Below, piece after piece: positions 1-5,652 of a stretch of 14,791 nucleotides of DNA. The translations under genes and the position numbers were made by a program. Positions within the stretch are counted from its first letter, which is position 1. Every line of letters starts with the position of its first letter. Source of the DNA: an uncultured Wenzhouxiangella sp. (GTDB taxonomy: Bacteria > Pseudomonadota > Gammaproteobacteria > Xanthomonadales > Wenzhouxiangellaceae); contig CALEIM010000129.1 in assembly GCA_937876395.1 (NCBI GenBank), positions 1-14,791 of the forward strand. The letters are read 5' to 3'. The notes under the pieces were generated by a model. The model was not told the DNA's origin, did no database searches, and was given only the letters and a program-made list of their open reading frames with translations.

Positions 1-38
1 GAGCCTTGCCCATATGTTCTGATGACGAATTAGCGCGC

Positions 39-1232
39 TCATGTTGGCTTATTCATACTTGGGCTGATGGCACTCCGACCTTTGTCCTCCTGCTCAAAAG
101 ACGCAAGCAGTTTTTCTGCTACGCCAGAGATGTCAAAAACATCTCGAATATCGTTGATGCCTTTCAGGAAATTACATGGGGAAGTTCTGAATGCCTTTCG
201 TAGTGCTTCGGTGAAATCTGTTGGAGAGAGCCCTTTCGCCAATATGCCACATTTATGCTCTCCAGAGATGATTCTGGTCAGATCGCCAACCGGGGTTGAA
301 ATGACAGGGCACTGGAGCTTTATTGCGTCGGAGAATACGACGGGAATACTTTCGATTCTGGATGGAATCAGCAAGTAGTCGGCTGCAAGTATGGCCTTCT
401 GAGCCTGGTTGCTGCTCATAAAGCCTTGAAGCTCAATTGGGCGGCCTTGTTGACGCTGGAGGCCTACACTCTCATGTACCGCTGATTCTAGGGGTCCGCC
501 TCCAGCAATTGTAATTCTTTCAATTTGCGACCAATCGTGGTCAGTAAGTAGTTCCAAGGCTTCCAAAAGAATATCAATACCCTTGTTCGGGTGCCAACGA
601 CCCAAGAAAAGGAATCGGTACGGCGGCTTGGTGCGCAGTGGGCCCTTACGTGTGTGCGTAATTTGACGTGTGCTTGGTAGAAGTTCGACATTTCGCCCTG
701 CAATGTTTTGAGTATCTATTGAGAGTTGTATGCCGTCCGACCAGCATGAATCAGCATCACGCAGGATGCTCCTTAAGCGATTGCGAATCAGAGGGATGCG
801 GCCAAGACTCCAGATATCGCTGCCTAGCGTCCATACTGAGTAGGGTAGTCTGTGGCGCCGGGCGCTTCGGCGTGCCCATTCTCCGCACGGCAGTGCCCAC
901 AAAGCCAAAAGATGTGTGGCCGGCCCAGCTTGAATGGCGCGTTCGGTTGCCGCGGCGCCGTCGCGCATTACCTGAAAAATCTGCATTGCACCGATGGGGT
1001 GCCATGGTCTCAGTGTAGATAGTGGCCTGTCTGGCGTGGCATAACGAAAGACGTTTATATTCTGTGTCCAAGCCTTTTGAGAGTTTTCAGTTCCAGGAGC
1101 TACAACGCGAACCGGTATTCTTTTTGCTAGCTCTTCAACCAGGTCCGCCACGAATGCGCCCGCCGCCTCCCTTCCATCTGCATGGATGGGGAACGATGAA
1201 GTGATCAGGACTAAAGCCGTAGTGCCGCTCAT
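39..1232 (-). CDS. Glycosyltransferase family 4 (GT-B fold) protein
   Basis: A 397-residue protein that looks like a GT4 (GT-B fold) enzyme, which would transfer a sugar from a nucleotide-sugar donor to a growing surface glycan on the cytoplasmic side of the inner membrane. The N-terminal acceptor half opens with a beta strand and SSFP (residues 8-16) followed by a REAAGAFV helix. The C-terminal donor half starts near residue 208 with FLFLGRWHPNKGID, the usual R/K-containing loop. Near residue 290 it has IPSRIESIPVVFSDA, which matches the family's E-x7-E motif except that Asp replaces the second Glu. No signal peptide or membrane segment is evident. GAGGGA lies about nine bases before the ATG. 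The gene is less GC-rich than the rest (single 60-base lines I counted gave about 42-53%), suggesting transfer or a different evolutionary history. Donor and acceptor cannot be deduced. The nearby GT2 gene suggests a polysaccharide or lipid-glycan locus continuing to the left. Confidence 0.9.
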   Translation of the reverse strand: MSGTTALVLITSSFPIHADGREAAGAFVADLVEELAKRIPVRVVAPGTENSQKAWTQNINVFRYATPDRPLSTLRPWHPIGAMQIFQVMRDGAAATERAIQAGPATHLLALWALPCGEWARRSARRHRLPYSVWTLGSDIWSLGRIPLIRNRLRSILRDADSCWSDGIQLSIDTQNIAGRNVELLPSTRQITHTRKGPLRTKPPYRFLFLGRWHPNKGIDILLEALELLTDHDWSQIERITIAGGGPLESAVHESVGLQRQQGRPIELQGFMSSNQAQKAILAADYLLIPSRIESIPVVFSDAIKLQCPVISTPVGDLTRIISGEHKCGILAKGLSPTDFTEALRKAFRTSPCNFLKGINDIRDVFDISGVAEKLLASFEQEDKGRSAISPSMNKPT

Positions 1233-1326
1233 TTGCGGAATTCCCTCACCCCAAAGTCCTTAGCTGGGACAGGCGAGTCGGGTGTATCTCGGCCATGATC
1301 GCAGCTTGATGAAATTGGTGCCATAA

Positions 1327-1412
1327 GTTAGATCGACACACTAGCGATGTAATCTGCTCTGAAACCGGGCAGATCAGGAAAATCATAACCACACTAATGA
1401 ACGCCAGCGTAC
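1327..1412 (-). pseudogene. Relic of a GT2 glycosyltransferase C-terminus
   Basis: This stretch between the GT4 gene and the first PIN toxin reads on the minus strand, in one frame without indels, as a match to the last residues of the intact GT2 at 2336-3199. VSEQITSLVCRSN aligns with ISEQITSLMYKSN, preceded by VxMIFLI against VIIFLI. By hand count 15 of 25 residues and 49 of 75 bases agree over 1327-1401, with weaker agreement up to about 1412. The stop codon is not preserved after SN, and the upstream part of the gene is absent, cut off at the toxin stop codon. The substitutions are largely conservative, so this was probably the C-terminal membrane helix of a diverged paralogue rather than a fresh copy. 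It overlaps no functional gene. An attachment-site-like duplication left by insertion of the toxin-antitoxin cassette is an alternative reading. Confidence 0.7.
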
Positions 1413-1799
1413 TTACCACACAAGCTCGACAGGAAAAGGCTGCAGAGCCTTGTCGCGGCTGACGAGCGGGATGCGTTCCAGTTCGGATTGAGCGGCGAGC
1501 ATCCGGTCAAATGGATCGGCGTGCTCTAGTGTGTAGCCCCCTGAGTGCAGTGCGTGGGTGTGGCTGATTGCCATCACTTGTGCATCGAGACGGCGTATTA
1601 CGTCGTCAAAACCAGAAAGAATGGGTTTGGCGGCGGGAAGTCGCCCCAGTCGGTATTTGGTTGCAATTTCCCAGGCCGAGGCCGCGCTTATGAGCAGCCG
1701 GGTGTCGGGGGATTCCAGCAGTCGCCTCACTTTTGCCGAAAGCTTGTCCGGCTGCATTACAGCCCAGAGAAAGGCATGTGTGTCGAGTAAAAGCGTCAT
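1413..1799 (-). CDS. PIN-domain toxin, VapC-like (Sll0205-type), module 1
   Basis: A 128-residue PIN-domain protein, the predicted RNase toxin of a type II toxin-antitoxin pair. Acidic residues expected to bind the catalytic metal are visible: D6 in LLLDTHAFLW, E44 in SAWEIATK, D95/D98 in HADPFDRMLAAQ and D116 in VSRDKAL. The DTHAFLW start and DPFDRMLAAQ motif resemble the Sll0205-type PIN subgroup. Its ATG overlaps the antitoxin stop as ATGA (1796-1799), so the two are translationally coupled with the antitoxin first. Length is normal and the active site looks intact. The gene ends directly against the GT2 relic. The RNA target cannot be predicted. Confidence 0.92.
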   Translation of the reverse strand: MTLLLDTHAFLWAVMQPDKLSAKVRRLLESPDTRLLISAASAWEIATKYRLGRLPAAKPILSGFDDVIRRLDAQVMAISHTHALHSGGYTLEHADPFDRMLAAQSELERIPLVSRDKALQPFPVELVW

Positions 1800-2026
1800 T
1801 TGCCTTCCCAGGCGTCGAGCTCGGATTGCGGCAGTGGATCAAAAAACTCCGCGCCGACTTCGCCGGAAATGAAACCCAGGGTACGCTTGGTTGGCGGCTT
1901 GAGCGGAACCAGACGAGCGTAGGGTTTGCCGGCCTTGTACAGCACGATTTCTTCTCCTGCATGGGCCTTGTCCAGCAGGCGGGAGAGCTGTGTTTTGGCT
2001 TCGTGTACGTTGATGATCCGGCTCAT
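1796..2026 (-). CDS. Phd/YefM-family antitoxin, module 1
   Basis: A 76-residue antitoxin. The N-terminal part (MSRIINVHEAKTQLSRLLDK, then EEIVLYKAGKPYARLVPL) is the Phd/YefM DNA-binding fold that dimerises on its own promoter. The C-terminal third, rich in acidic and aromatic residues (FISGEVGAEFFDPLP), would wrap the toxin. It lies immediately upstream of, and overlaps by four bases, the PIN toxin. This family normally represses its operon, with toxin acting as co-repressor. A short inverted repeat overlapping a candidate promoter just upstream fits that. No convincing Shine-Dalgarno sequence is seen. Confidence 0.92.
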   Translation of the reverse strand: MSRIINVHEAKTQLSRLLDKAHAGEEIVLYKAGKPYARLVPLKPPTKRTLGFISGEVGAEFFDPLPQSELDAWEGK

Positions 2027-2032
2027 GAGGTC

Positions 2033-2061
2033 AGCTTAGTTTTGTTTGTTGGCTAAGTCAA
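2033..2061 (-). promoter_or_regulatory. Candidate promoter/operator of TA module 1
   Basis: On the minus strand TTGACT (2056-2061) and TAAGCT (2033-2038) are separated by 17 bases. The -35 fits the sigma70 consensus at 5 of 6 positions, the -10 at only 3 of 6. A CTTAG/CTAAG inverted repeat (2035-2039 and 2053-2057) sits across both boxes, as expected of an operator bound by the antitoxin dimer. The position just upstream of the antitoxin start is right. The weak -10 keeps confidence low. Confidence 0.35.
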
Positions 2062-2266
2062 GGCGGGTCGTCGCGCGCGGGACGTCGACCACGTCGGAAA
2101 AAAATCGGGTGTTTACCGGGGAAGCGGTGAGGGCACATGGACATGTACCGAATTGATGGTGAAGGTGAAGGCTGAAAAATGGTCCGTCGGGGACACGTGC
2201 GGACGGTTTCCGGACAAGCGCTTCTTGCCTTCGGCAAACCGCACTCGCCCTCCAACCTGCGCTGCC

Positions 2267-2314
2267 CCGACCTACGCCGTTACCAAAACCGTAGGTCGGC
2301 CCGACGTGGCCGAC
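2267..2314. repeat. REP-like palindrome with GTAG head
   Basis: GTAG at 2291-2294 is followed by a perfect 7-bp stem, GTCGGCC (2295-2301) and GGCCGAC (2308-2314), around a 6-base loop. This is the layout of GTAG-type repetitive extragenic palindromes mobilised by RAYT transposases. A second overlapping inverted repeat, CCGACCTACG (2267-2276) and CGTAGGTCGG (2290-2299), places a CTAC in the opposite orientation, as in paired REPs. It lies just past the 3' end of the GT2 gene. There is no T-tract, so an intrinsic terminator is less likely. Only one copy is visible here, so repeat status is inferred. Confidence 0.5.
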
Positions 2315-2335
2315 GGTCCATGCTGTGGCTCGGAC

Positions 2336-3199
2336 TCAGTTGCTTTTGTACATCAGCGATGTGATCTGCTCTGAAATCAAACCGATCAGAAAGATGATGA
2401 CCGAGGCGCTGAACAGCAGCATGCTCATGTTGGTGAACTGGCCCCTGCTGATGAAGGTGTAGCCGTACCAACCAAGCCCGAGGATGAAAAACAGGGCGCT
2501 GGTGGGCAGAAACAGTTTCAGCGGCGCGTAGAGCGTGGCGATTTTGAAGATGATCATCAGAAAACGGATGCCGTCGCGGATCGGGCGGATGTGGCTTTTG
2601 CCTTTGCGTTTGGCGGCTTCGATATCGACAAATTCTACCGGGTAGCCGGAGCGCATGAAGGCCATGGTGATGGTGGTCGGGTAGGAAAAGCCGTTGGGTA
2701 GCAGGTAGAGGTATTGACGAAATTTTTCGGCCTTGACGGCCCGAAAGCCCGAGGTGAGATCCGGGATGGTGTGGCCGGTGACGGCAGAGGCGACCAGGTT
2801 GTAGATTCCGTTGGCCATCAGCCGACCGATGTTGGCATGAGATTTGGCTGAGGCGCGGGCACCGACCACCATGTCGTTGCCGTTTTCGAGCTCGGCGAGC
2901 AGGCGCGGGATGTCGGCCGGGTTGTGCTGGCCGTCGGCATCCATGAATACCAGGGTTTCCCCATTGGCCCGCCGCGCGCCGGCCTTGACGGCCGCACCAT
3001 TGCCCAGGCTGCGCGGATGGCTGATGACCTTAGCCCCCGCCTGTTCGGAAATCGTTCTGGTCTCGTCGCTGGAACCGTCGTCAATCACCAGGATTTCAGC
3101 ATCCGCCAGCAGCTCCCGAATGCCGCTGACGACGAGACCAATGCTCGCGGCCTCATTTTTGGCCGGAATGATTACGGAAATGGAGTCGCTGGGCGGCAT
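2336..3199 (-). CDS. GT2 glycosyltransferase with two C-terminal membrane helices (DPM synthase/GtrB-like)
   Basis: A 287-residue family 2 glycosyltransferase. The N-terminal GT-A domain shows VIIPAKNE (9-16), VIDDGSSDET (38-47) and the metal-binding DAD in MDADGQHNP (87-89). The C-terminal part has two hydrophobic helices, around 228-250 and 260-283, before a short YKSN tail. This is the architecture of polyprenyl-phosphate sugar transferases such as dolichol-phosphate mannose synthase-like and GtrB-like enzymes, which charge a lipid carrier at the inner face of the cytoplasmic membrane. Such lipid-linked sugars usually serve glycan or lipid A modification. The sugar is unknown. The start has no strong Shine-Dalgarno. 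Its C-terminus has a decayed relative at 1327-1412, so a second copy once existed nearby. Confidence 0.93.
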   Translation of the reverse strand: MPPSDSISVIIPAKNEAASIGLVVSGIRELLADAEILVIDDGSSDETRTISEQAGAKVISHPRSLGNGAAVKAGARRANGETLVFMDADGQHNPADIPRLLAELENGNDMVVGARASAKSHANIGRLMANGIYNLVASAVTGHTIPDLTSGFRAVKAEKFRQYLYLLPNGFSYPTTITMAFMRSGYPVEFVDIEAAKRKGKSHIRPIRDGIRFLMIIFKIATLYAPLKLFLPTSALFFILGLGWYGYTFISRGQFTNMSMLLFSASVIIFLIGLISEQITSLMYKSN

Positions 3200-3244
3200 G
3201 GGTTTTTGCGCGGGCTGGGTTGGTTTTGATGATAAACGGTTTCG

Positions 3245-3297
3245 GGGTTCAGGGTTCAGGGCTGAAAAGAAGGCTCATCGCGCAAGGTTCAAGGTTC
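3245..3297. repeat. Tandem heptamers (GGGTTCA and AAGGTTC units)
   Basis: Upstream of the GT2 start, GGGTTCA occurs twice in tandem (3245-3258) and AAGGTTC twice in tandem (3284-3297), sharing the core GGTTCA. They sit in a 244-base gene-free stretch. They could be slippage products or a small dispersed repeat. No function is evident. Confidence 0.5.
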
Positions 3298-3398
3298 AAC
3301 GAAAAGAGGGAGGCGGGAGGAGGATCGCGCGATTGCGGAAAGCGCGGCTATTGACTTGTTTTTAAGCCGGCTCGATTATCTGGGTTTCATCATGGGTG

Positions 3399-3431
3399 GT
3401 TCTGCGTCCTCCGTATCGGCGGACCCAGAAC
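3399..3431. repeat. Long imperfect palindrome downstream of TA module 2
   Basis: Arms GTTCTG (3399-3404), GTCC (3406-3409) and CC (3411-3412) pair with GG (3418-3419), GGAC (3421-3424) and CAGAAC (3426-3431). The result is 12 base pairs interrupted by two symmetrical one-base mismatches around a 5-base loop. It starts 13 bases past the second PIN toxin stop. There is no T-tract on the minus strand, so a classic intrinsic terminator is unlikely. A dispersed extragenic palindrome or an RNA-processing hairpin is possible. Confidence 0.5.
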
Positions 3432-3443
3432 AAATTGAACGGC

Positions 3444-3884
3444 TCAGAGTTCTGAATCTGGTCGGGTGGCCGGAATGCCCAATCCGGTGGCTGCGCTGGC
3501 CAGGGTTTTATCGAGTGTGACCATGCGTGTGCCGTGATCGGCACAGATCGCCAGGTGCAGGGCGTCGCCTGCACGCAGGCCGGTTTGTGGTTGGTCGGCG
3601 AGTCGTGCAGCGGTGCGAAAGTTTCGGCTGCAGACCGGCAGCACGGTCAGACTGTTCTGGACAAGTTGTGCGAATACCGCCAGGCACTCGGCGCGGTGCT
3701 CGGACTCAATTTGCCCGGTTCTCAGTTTCAGGGCCAGGGCGCTGGAAAACTCGGTGATGACCCAGTCACTGATGAGCAAATCATTGGCTGCCTGTTCGGC
3801 CAGCCAGATCTGGGTGGTTTCCGTATGCTGTTCGTTGCCGAGCGCGGCAACCAGTGTGCTGGTGTCCAGGTAACAAGGCCCCAC
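3444..3884 (-). CDS. PIN-domain toxin, VapC-like, module 2
   Basis: A 146-residue PIN-domain protein, the predicted RNase toxin of the second pair. Likely metal-binding acids are D7 in CYLDTSTLVA, E45 in VITEFSSAL, D107 in RAGDALHLA and D125 in VTLDKTL. The AGDALHLA helix and TLDK strand are typical of VapC-type PIN proteins, of a subgroup distinct from modules 1 and 3. The antitoxin gene ends two bases upstream of the toxin ATG, consistent with an operon and coupled translation. The reading frame and acidic residues are intact, so it is probably functional. Confidence 0.92.
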   Translation of the reverse strand: MGPCYLDTSTLVAALGNEQHTETTQIWLAEQAANDLLISDWVITEFSSALALKLRTGQIESEHRAECLAVFAQLVQNSLTVLPVCSRNFRTAARLADQPQTGLRAGDALHLAICADHGTRMVTLDKTLASAATGLGIPATRPDSEL

Positions 3885-3886
3885 GA

Positions 3887-4135
3887 TCAGTAGCGGGCAT
3901 TATCACGCAGTTCGCGCAGAAGCTGCCCGGCGTCCTGTTCCGTTCGCGGCAGCTGCCGGCTCAGTTCGCGCAGCACATTGAGATCAATCGGTCGACGGGC
4001 GGCGGGGCTGGCCGTCAGTTGTGCTACTACTCGTCCGCGGCGCGAGATCGCGACCGTTTCGCCGGTCTGTGCACGGTCAACCAGCTCACTGAGCCGGGCC
4101 TTGGCGTCCTTGATGTTGGTGGTCATTTCCGACAT
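3887..4135 (-). CDS. Phd/YefM-family antitoxin, module 2
   Basis: An 82-residue antitoxin with the Phd N-terminal fold (TTNIKDAKARLSELVDRA, then ETVAISRRGRVVAQL) and a charged C-terminal helix (LRELSRQLPRTEQDAG, then LLREL) expected to bind the toxin. It is followed two bases later by the PIN toxin. Two starts are possible: Met1 (4135), or Met4 (4126) in the sequence MSEMTT. The candidate -10 box ends only six bases before Met1, which would make the transcript nearly leaderless and favours Met1. Autorepression is expected from the family. Confidence 0.9.
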   Translation of the reverse strand: MSEMTTNIKDAKARLSELVDRAQTGETVAISRRGRVVAQLTASPAARRPIDLNVLRELSRQLPRTEQDAGQLLRELRDNARY

Positions 4136-4141
4136 GTTTTG

Positions 4142-4170
4142 ATAGTAGTCCCTTTGGTGGTCACATGCAA
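4142..4170 (-). promoter_or_regulatory. Candidate promoter of TA module 2
   Basis: On the minus strand TTGCAT (4165-4170) and TACTAT (4142-4147) are 17 bases apart. The -10 matches consensus at 4 of 6 positions and the -35 at 3 of 6. The -10 ends six bases before the antitoxin ATG, so the transcript would begin at or within a base or two of the start codon. Confidence 0.35.
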
Positions 4171-4187
4171 GGTGGGGAGCGGTTCAA

Positions 4188-4538
4188 TCAATGCGCGGTA
4201 GTGAACTGCACTACGGTGCCGGGGCGGCTGATCAGCAGGTTGTGCTGGGGCAGAATCAGGCTTGAAAGTGCGCCTAGCTGAGTCAGGTTGGGTGGCAGGA
4301 TACCGTGCAGGTTATTGTTTCCTAAGCTGATCTGCACGACCCGGCCGTTGACGCAGGTGATCGCGTACCAGGAGCATTCGCTGCCTTCGGGCCCGCCCCA
4401 GCCGGTGTCGACATGCCATTGGTCGCCGCCGGTGAGCTGGTGGAAATTCAGCAGCGTGGCGCGCTCCCCGAATGGAATCTGGCCGTGAGCGGGCTGGCAG
4501 AGAAGCAGCAGAATGACGATTAGCAAGATAGGTTTCAT
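4188..4538 (-). CDS. Short secreted leucine-rich-repeat-type protein, probably truncated
   Basis: About 116 residues from the ATG at 4538, chosen because it begins a clear signal peptide (MKP, then a long Leu/Ile run, then PAHG before QIPF) and has AAGG at a suitable distance. A longer in-frame start at 4592 would bury that signal. The mature part resembles the N-terminal cap plus first repeats of plant-like bacterial LRR proteins: RATLLNFHQLTGG, a Trp/Gly-rich GWGGPEGSECSWYAITC segment with two Cys, then ISLGNNNLHGILPPNLTQLG. Such proteins usually continue through many repeats. Here the pattern breaks after about one and a half repeats (LSSLILPQHNLL) and stops, so the gene may be a 5' remnant. 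A secreted or periplasmic binding protein is likely. The ligand is unknown. Confidence 0.6.
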   Translation of the reverse strand: MKPILLIVILLLLCQPAHGQIPFGERATLLNFHQLTGGDQWHVDTGWGGPEGSECSWYAITCVNGRVVQISLGNNNLHGILPPNLTQLGALSSLILPQHNLLISRPGTVVQFTTAH

Positions 4539-4612
4539 GCCGACCTTACGCGCATCGGGCCAGGCGGGTGGGTCATGAAGTTGAAGAGACATTCCGGCGC
4601 CACAGCCGATGT

Positions 4613-4641
4613 TTGATACCGATCTGAAGGCTGTGTAAAAT
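4613..4641 (+). promoter_or_regulatory. Sigma70-type promoter of TA module 3
   Basis: TTGATA (4613-4618) and TAAAAT (4636-4641) are separated by 17 bases. Each box matches the consensus at 5 of 6 positions. Transcription would start near 4648-4649, some 22 bases before the antitoxin ATG at 4671. This is the best-scoring of the three toxin-antitoxin promoters. Confidence 0.65.
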
Positions 4642-4670
4642 ATGATCTCCTCTGAATTTATGGTTCAATC

Positions 4671-4937
4671 ATGGAAAGGATTACGACGACTGAGCTGGCT
4701 CGCAATCTGAGCGCGCTGCTGGATCGGGTCAGTGAAACGGGTGAAGGGTATCTGGTCGAGCGTGGACGGCGAGTTGTTGCGCGTATTGTGCCCACAGCGG
4801 GTGAGATGACGGCCGAGCAGGCGCTGGCTGATCTCTATCGCACGCTGGATGAAAGTGCCGGGGCGAGCTGGCTGAAAGATGCCGACCGGGGAGCCAGGGC
4901 GTTGAGTGACGAGTTGCGTGATCCATGGGCTTCCTGA
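4671..4937 (+). CDS. Phd/YefM-family antitoxin, module 3
   Basis: An 88-residue antitoxin. MERITTTELARNLSALLDRV followed by EGYLVERGRRVVARIVP is the Phd-type DNA-binding fold. The C-terminal half (LADLYRTLDESAGASWLKDA) is the expected toxin-binding segment. Its end overlaps the PIN toxin start by 13 bases (4925-4937), a tight operon arrangement. A good sigma70-type promoter lies just upstream, where the protein would be expected to bind and repress. No strong Shine-Dalgarno sequence is visible. Confidence 0.92.
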   Translation: MERITTTELARNLSALLDRVSETGEGYLVERGRRVVARIVPTAGEMTAEQALADLYRTLDESAGASWLKDADRGARALSDELRDPWAS

Positions 4938-5338
4938 TCGATACCTGCATCTGGATCGACGTGGAGCAGGGCCGCCTGGGGCCTGCCGATGTCGCTCTGT
5001 ACACGGGCAAGGAGCCGGTCTACCTTTCTCCGGTCACCCTTGCCGAACTGCGCCTGGGTATTGAAATGGCATCCGATCCCGGAACCCGCCAGAAGCGCAT
5101 GGCCACGTATCGCCGGATGAGGCGCAAACCAACGCTGCTAATTGATGATGACACAGCCGACGTGTTCGGTGAACTTGCCGGTCTTCTTGTCAAAGGCGGC
5201 AGCAAGGCGTATCGAACCCGCGTTCAGGATCTGTGGATTGCCAGTCAGGCGATTCAGCATGCGATGCCGCTGGTGACGAGGAAAGCAGCGGACTTTCGCG
5301 GGATACCCGGCCTGGATCTGGTGGAGGTTGGAGGATAG
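4925..5338 (+). CDS. PIN-domain toxin, VapC-like, module 3
   Basis: A 137-residue protein of the classic VapC type, a metal-dependent RNase that would halt translation when its antitoxin is lost. Candidate catalytic acids are D6 in FLIDTCIWID, E41 in TLAELRLGI, D102 in VQDLWIASQA and D123 in VTRKAADF. The LAELRLGI and TRxxxDF motifs are characteristic of the group. It is expressed from the same promoter as the overlapping antitoxin. It faces the opposite direction from modules 1 and 2 and is not closely similar to either, so the three were acquired separately rather than by duplication. Confidence 0.93.
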   Translation: MGFLIDTCIWIDVEQGRLGPADVALYTGKEPVYLSPVTLAELRLGIEMASDPGTRQKRMATYRRMRRKPTLLIDDDTADVFGELAGLLVKGGSKAYRTRVQDLWIASQAIQHAMPLVTRKAADFRGIPGLDLVEVGG

Positions 5339-5372
5339 GCCGGCCCGATTCGGCCGGCTGGGCGCGGGCTGG

Positions 5373-5588
5373 CTATTTTGCCGGTGATGCAGCGTGTTCT
5401 GCCGGCGATTCGACTGCGCGGGGGCGGTTCCAGAATTTTTCGTGGAAGAAGTAGGCCACGGTGTTGACTGCCGGCTCCACCAGCGCCACCGCGCCGCCGA
5501 TGGCCAGGCTGCCGGTCATCAGGTAGACGACGCCAAAAGCCACGCTCATGTGCATGATGGCAAATGTAAAAGTTTTCCGTCCGGCCAT
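5373..5588 (-). CDS. DUF2061 family small membrane protein
   Basis: A 71-residue protein with two membrane segments: FTFAIMHMSVAFGVVYLMTG (about 7-26) and AIGGAVALVEPAVNTVAYFF (about 29-48), followed by HEKFWNR. The ALVEPAVNTVAYFFHEK signature is typical of DUF2061, a family of predicted inner-membrane proteins without known function. AGGAGG six bases before the ATG makes the start secure. A 17-base-spaced promoter lies upstream, with its -35 inside a Fur-box-like palindrome, so iron control is a reasonable guess. The C-terminal tail (PRAVESPAEHAASPAK) is short and polar. Confidence 0.88.
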   Translation of the reverse strand: MAGRKTFTFAIMHMSVAFGVVYLMTGSLAIGGAVALVEPAVNTVAYFFHEKFWNRPRAVESPAEHAASPAK

Positions 5589-5594
5589 TTCAAA

Positions 5595-5600
5595 CCTCCT
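5595..5600 (-). promoter_or_regulatory. Ribosome binding site of the DUF2061 gene
   Basis: The minus strand carries a full AGGAGG six bases before the ATG at 5588. It is one of the strongest Shine-Dalgarno sequences in the window and fixes the start codon. Confidence 0.85.
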
Positions 5601-5623
5601 TTTGCGGTGATCGTGTATTGGGT

Positions 5624-5652
5624 AATATAAGGCACGTTAATTGCGAATGCAA
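5624..5652 (-). promoter_or_regulatory. Promoter of the DUF2061 gene
   Basis: On the minus strand TATATT (5624-5629) matches the -10 consensus at 5 of 6 positions. It lies 17 bases from TTGCAT (5647-5652), a weak -35. Transcription would start near 5617, giving a leader of about 29 bases that contains the AGGAGG. The -35 is embedded in the adjacent palindrome. Confidence 0.55.

Larger units (their letters stand above)
2027..2335. other. Gene-poor stretch between TA module 1 and GT2
   Basis: About 309 bases with no supportable gene. It holds the candidate promoter/operator of the first antitoxin at its left end, a small hairpin with TTGCC/GGCAA arms (2225-2237) and a GTAG-headed REP-like palindrome with a flanking inverted repeat (2267-2314). 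Short open frames here have no recognisable protein features. No transposase fragment or tRNA is seen. Confidence 0.6.

Noticed and set aside
1..13. An ATG on the minus strand at 13 that could begin the next gene after GT4
   Set aside because: Only four codons are visible and there is no convincing ribosome binding site, so it cannot be supported.
2267..2299. The inverted repeat as an intrinsic terminator for the GT2 gene
   Set aside because: No T-tract follows on the minus strand, and the GTAG-plus-hairpin layout fits a REP element better.
1327..2413. A site-specific integrase island using the GT2 3' end as attachment site
   Set aside because: No integrase is present, and the two copies agree at only about 65% of bases by hand count, too diverged for a recent attachment-site duplication. 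It is kept only as an alternative.
3362..3574. A minus-strand frame of 70 codons running through the palindrome downstream of the second toxin
   Set aside because: It mostly shadows the toxin in another frame. Its tail merely translates the palindromic DNA, so the palindrome itself was reported instead.
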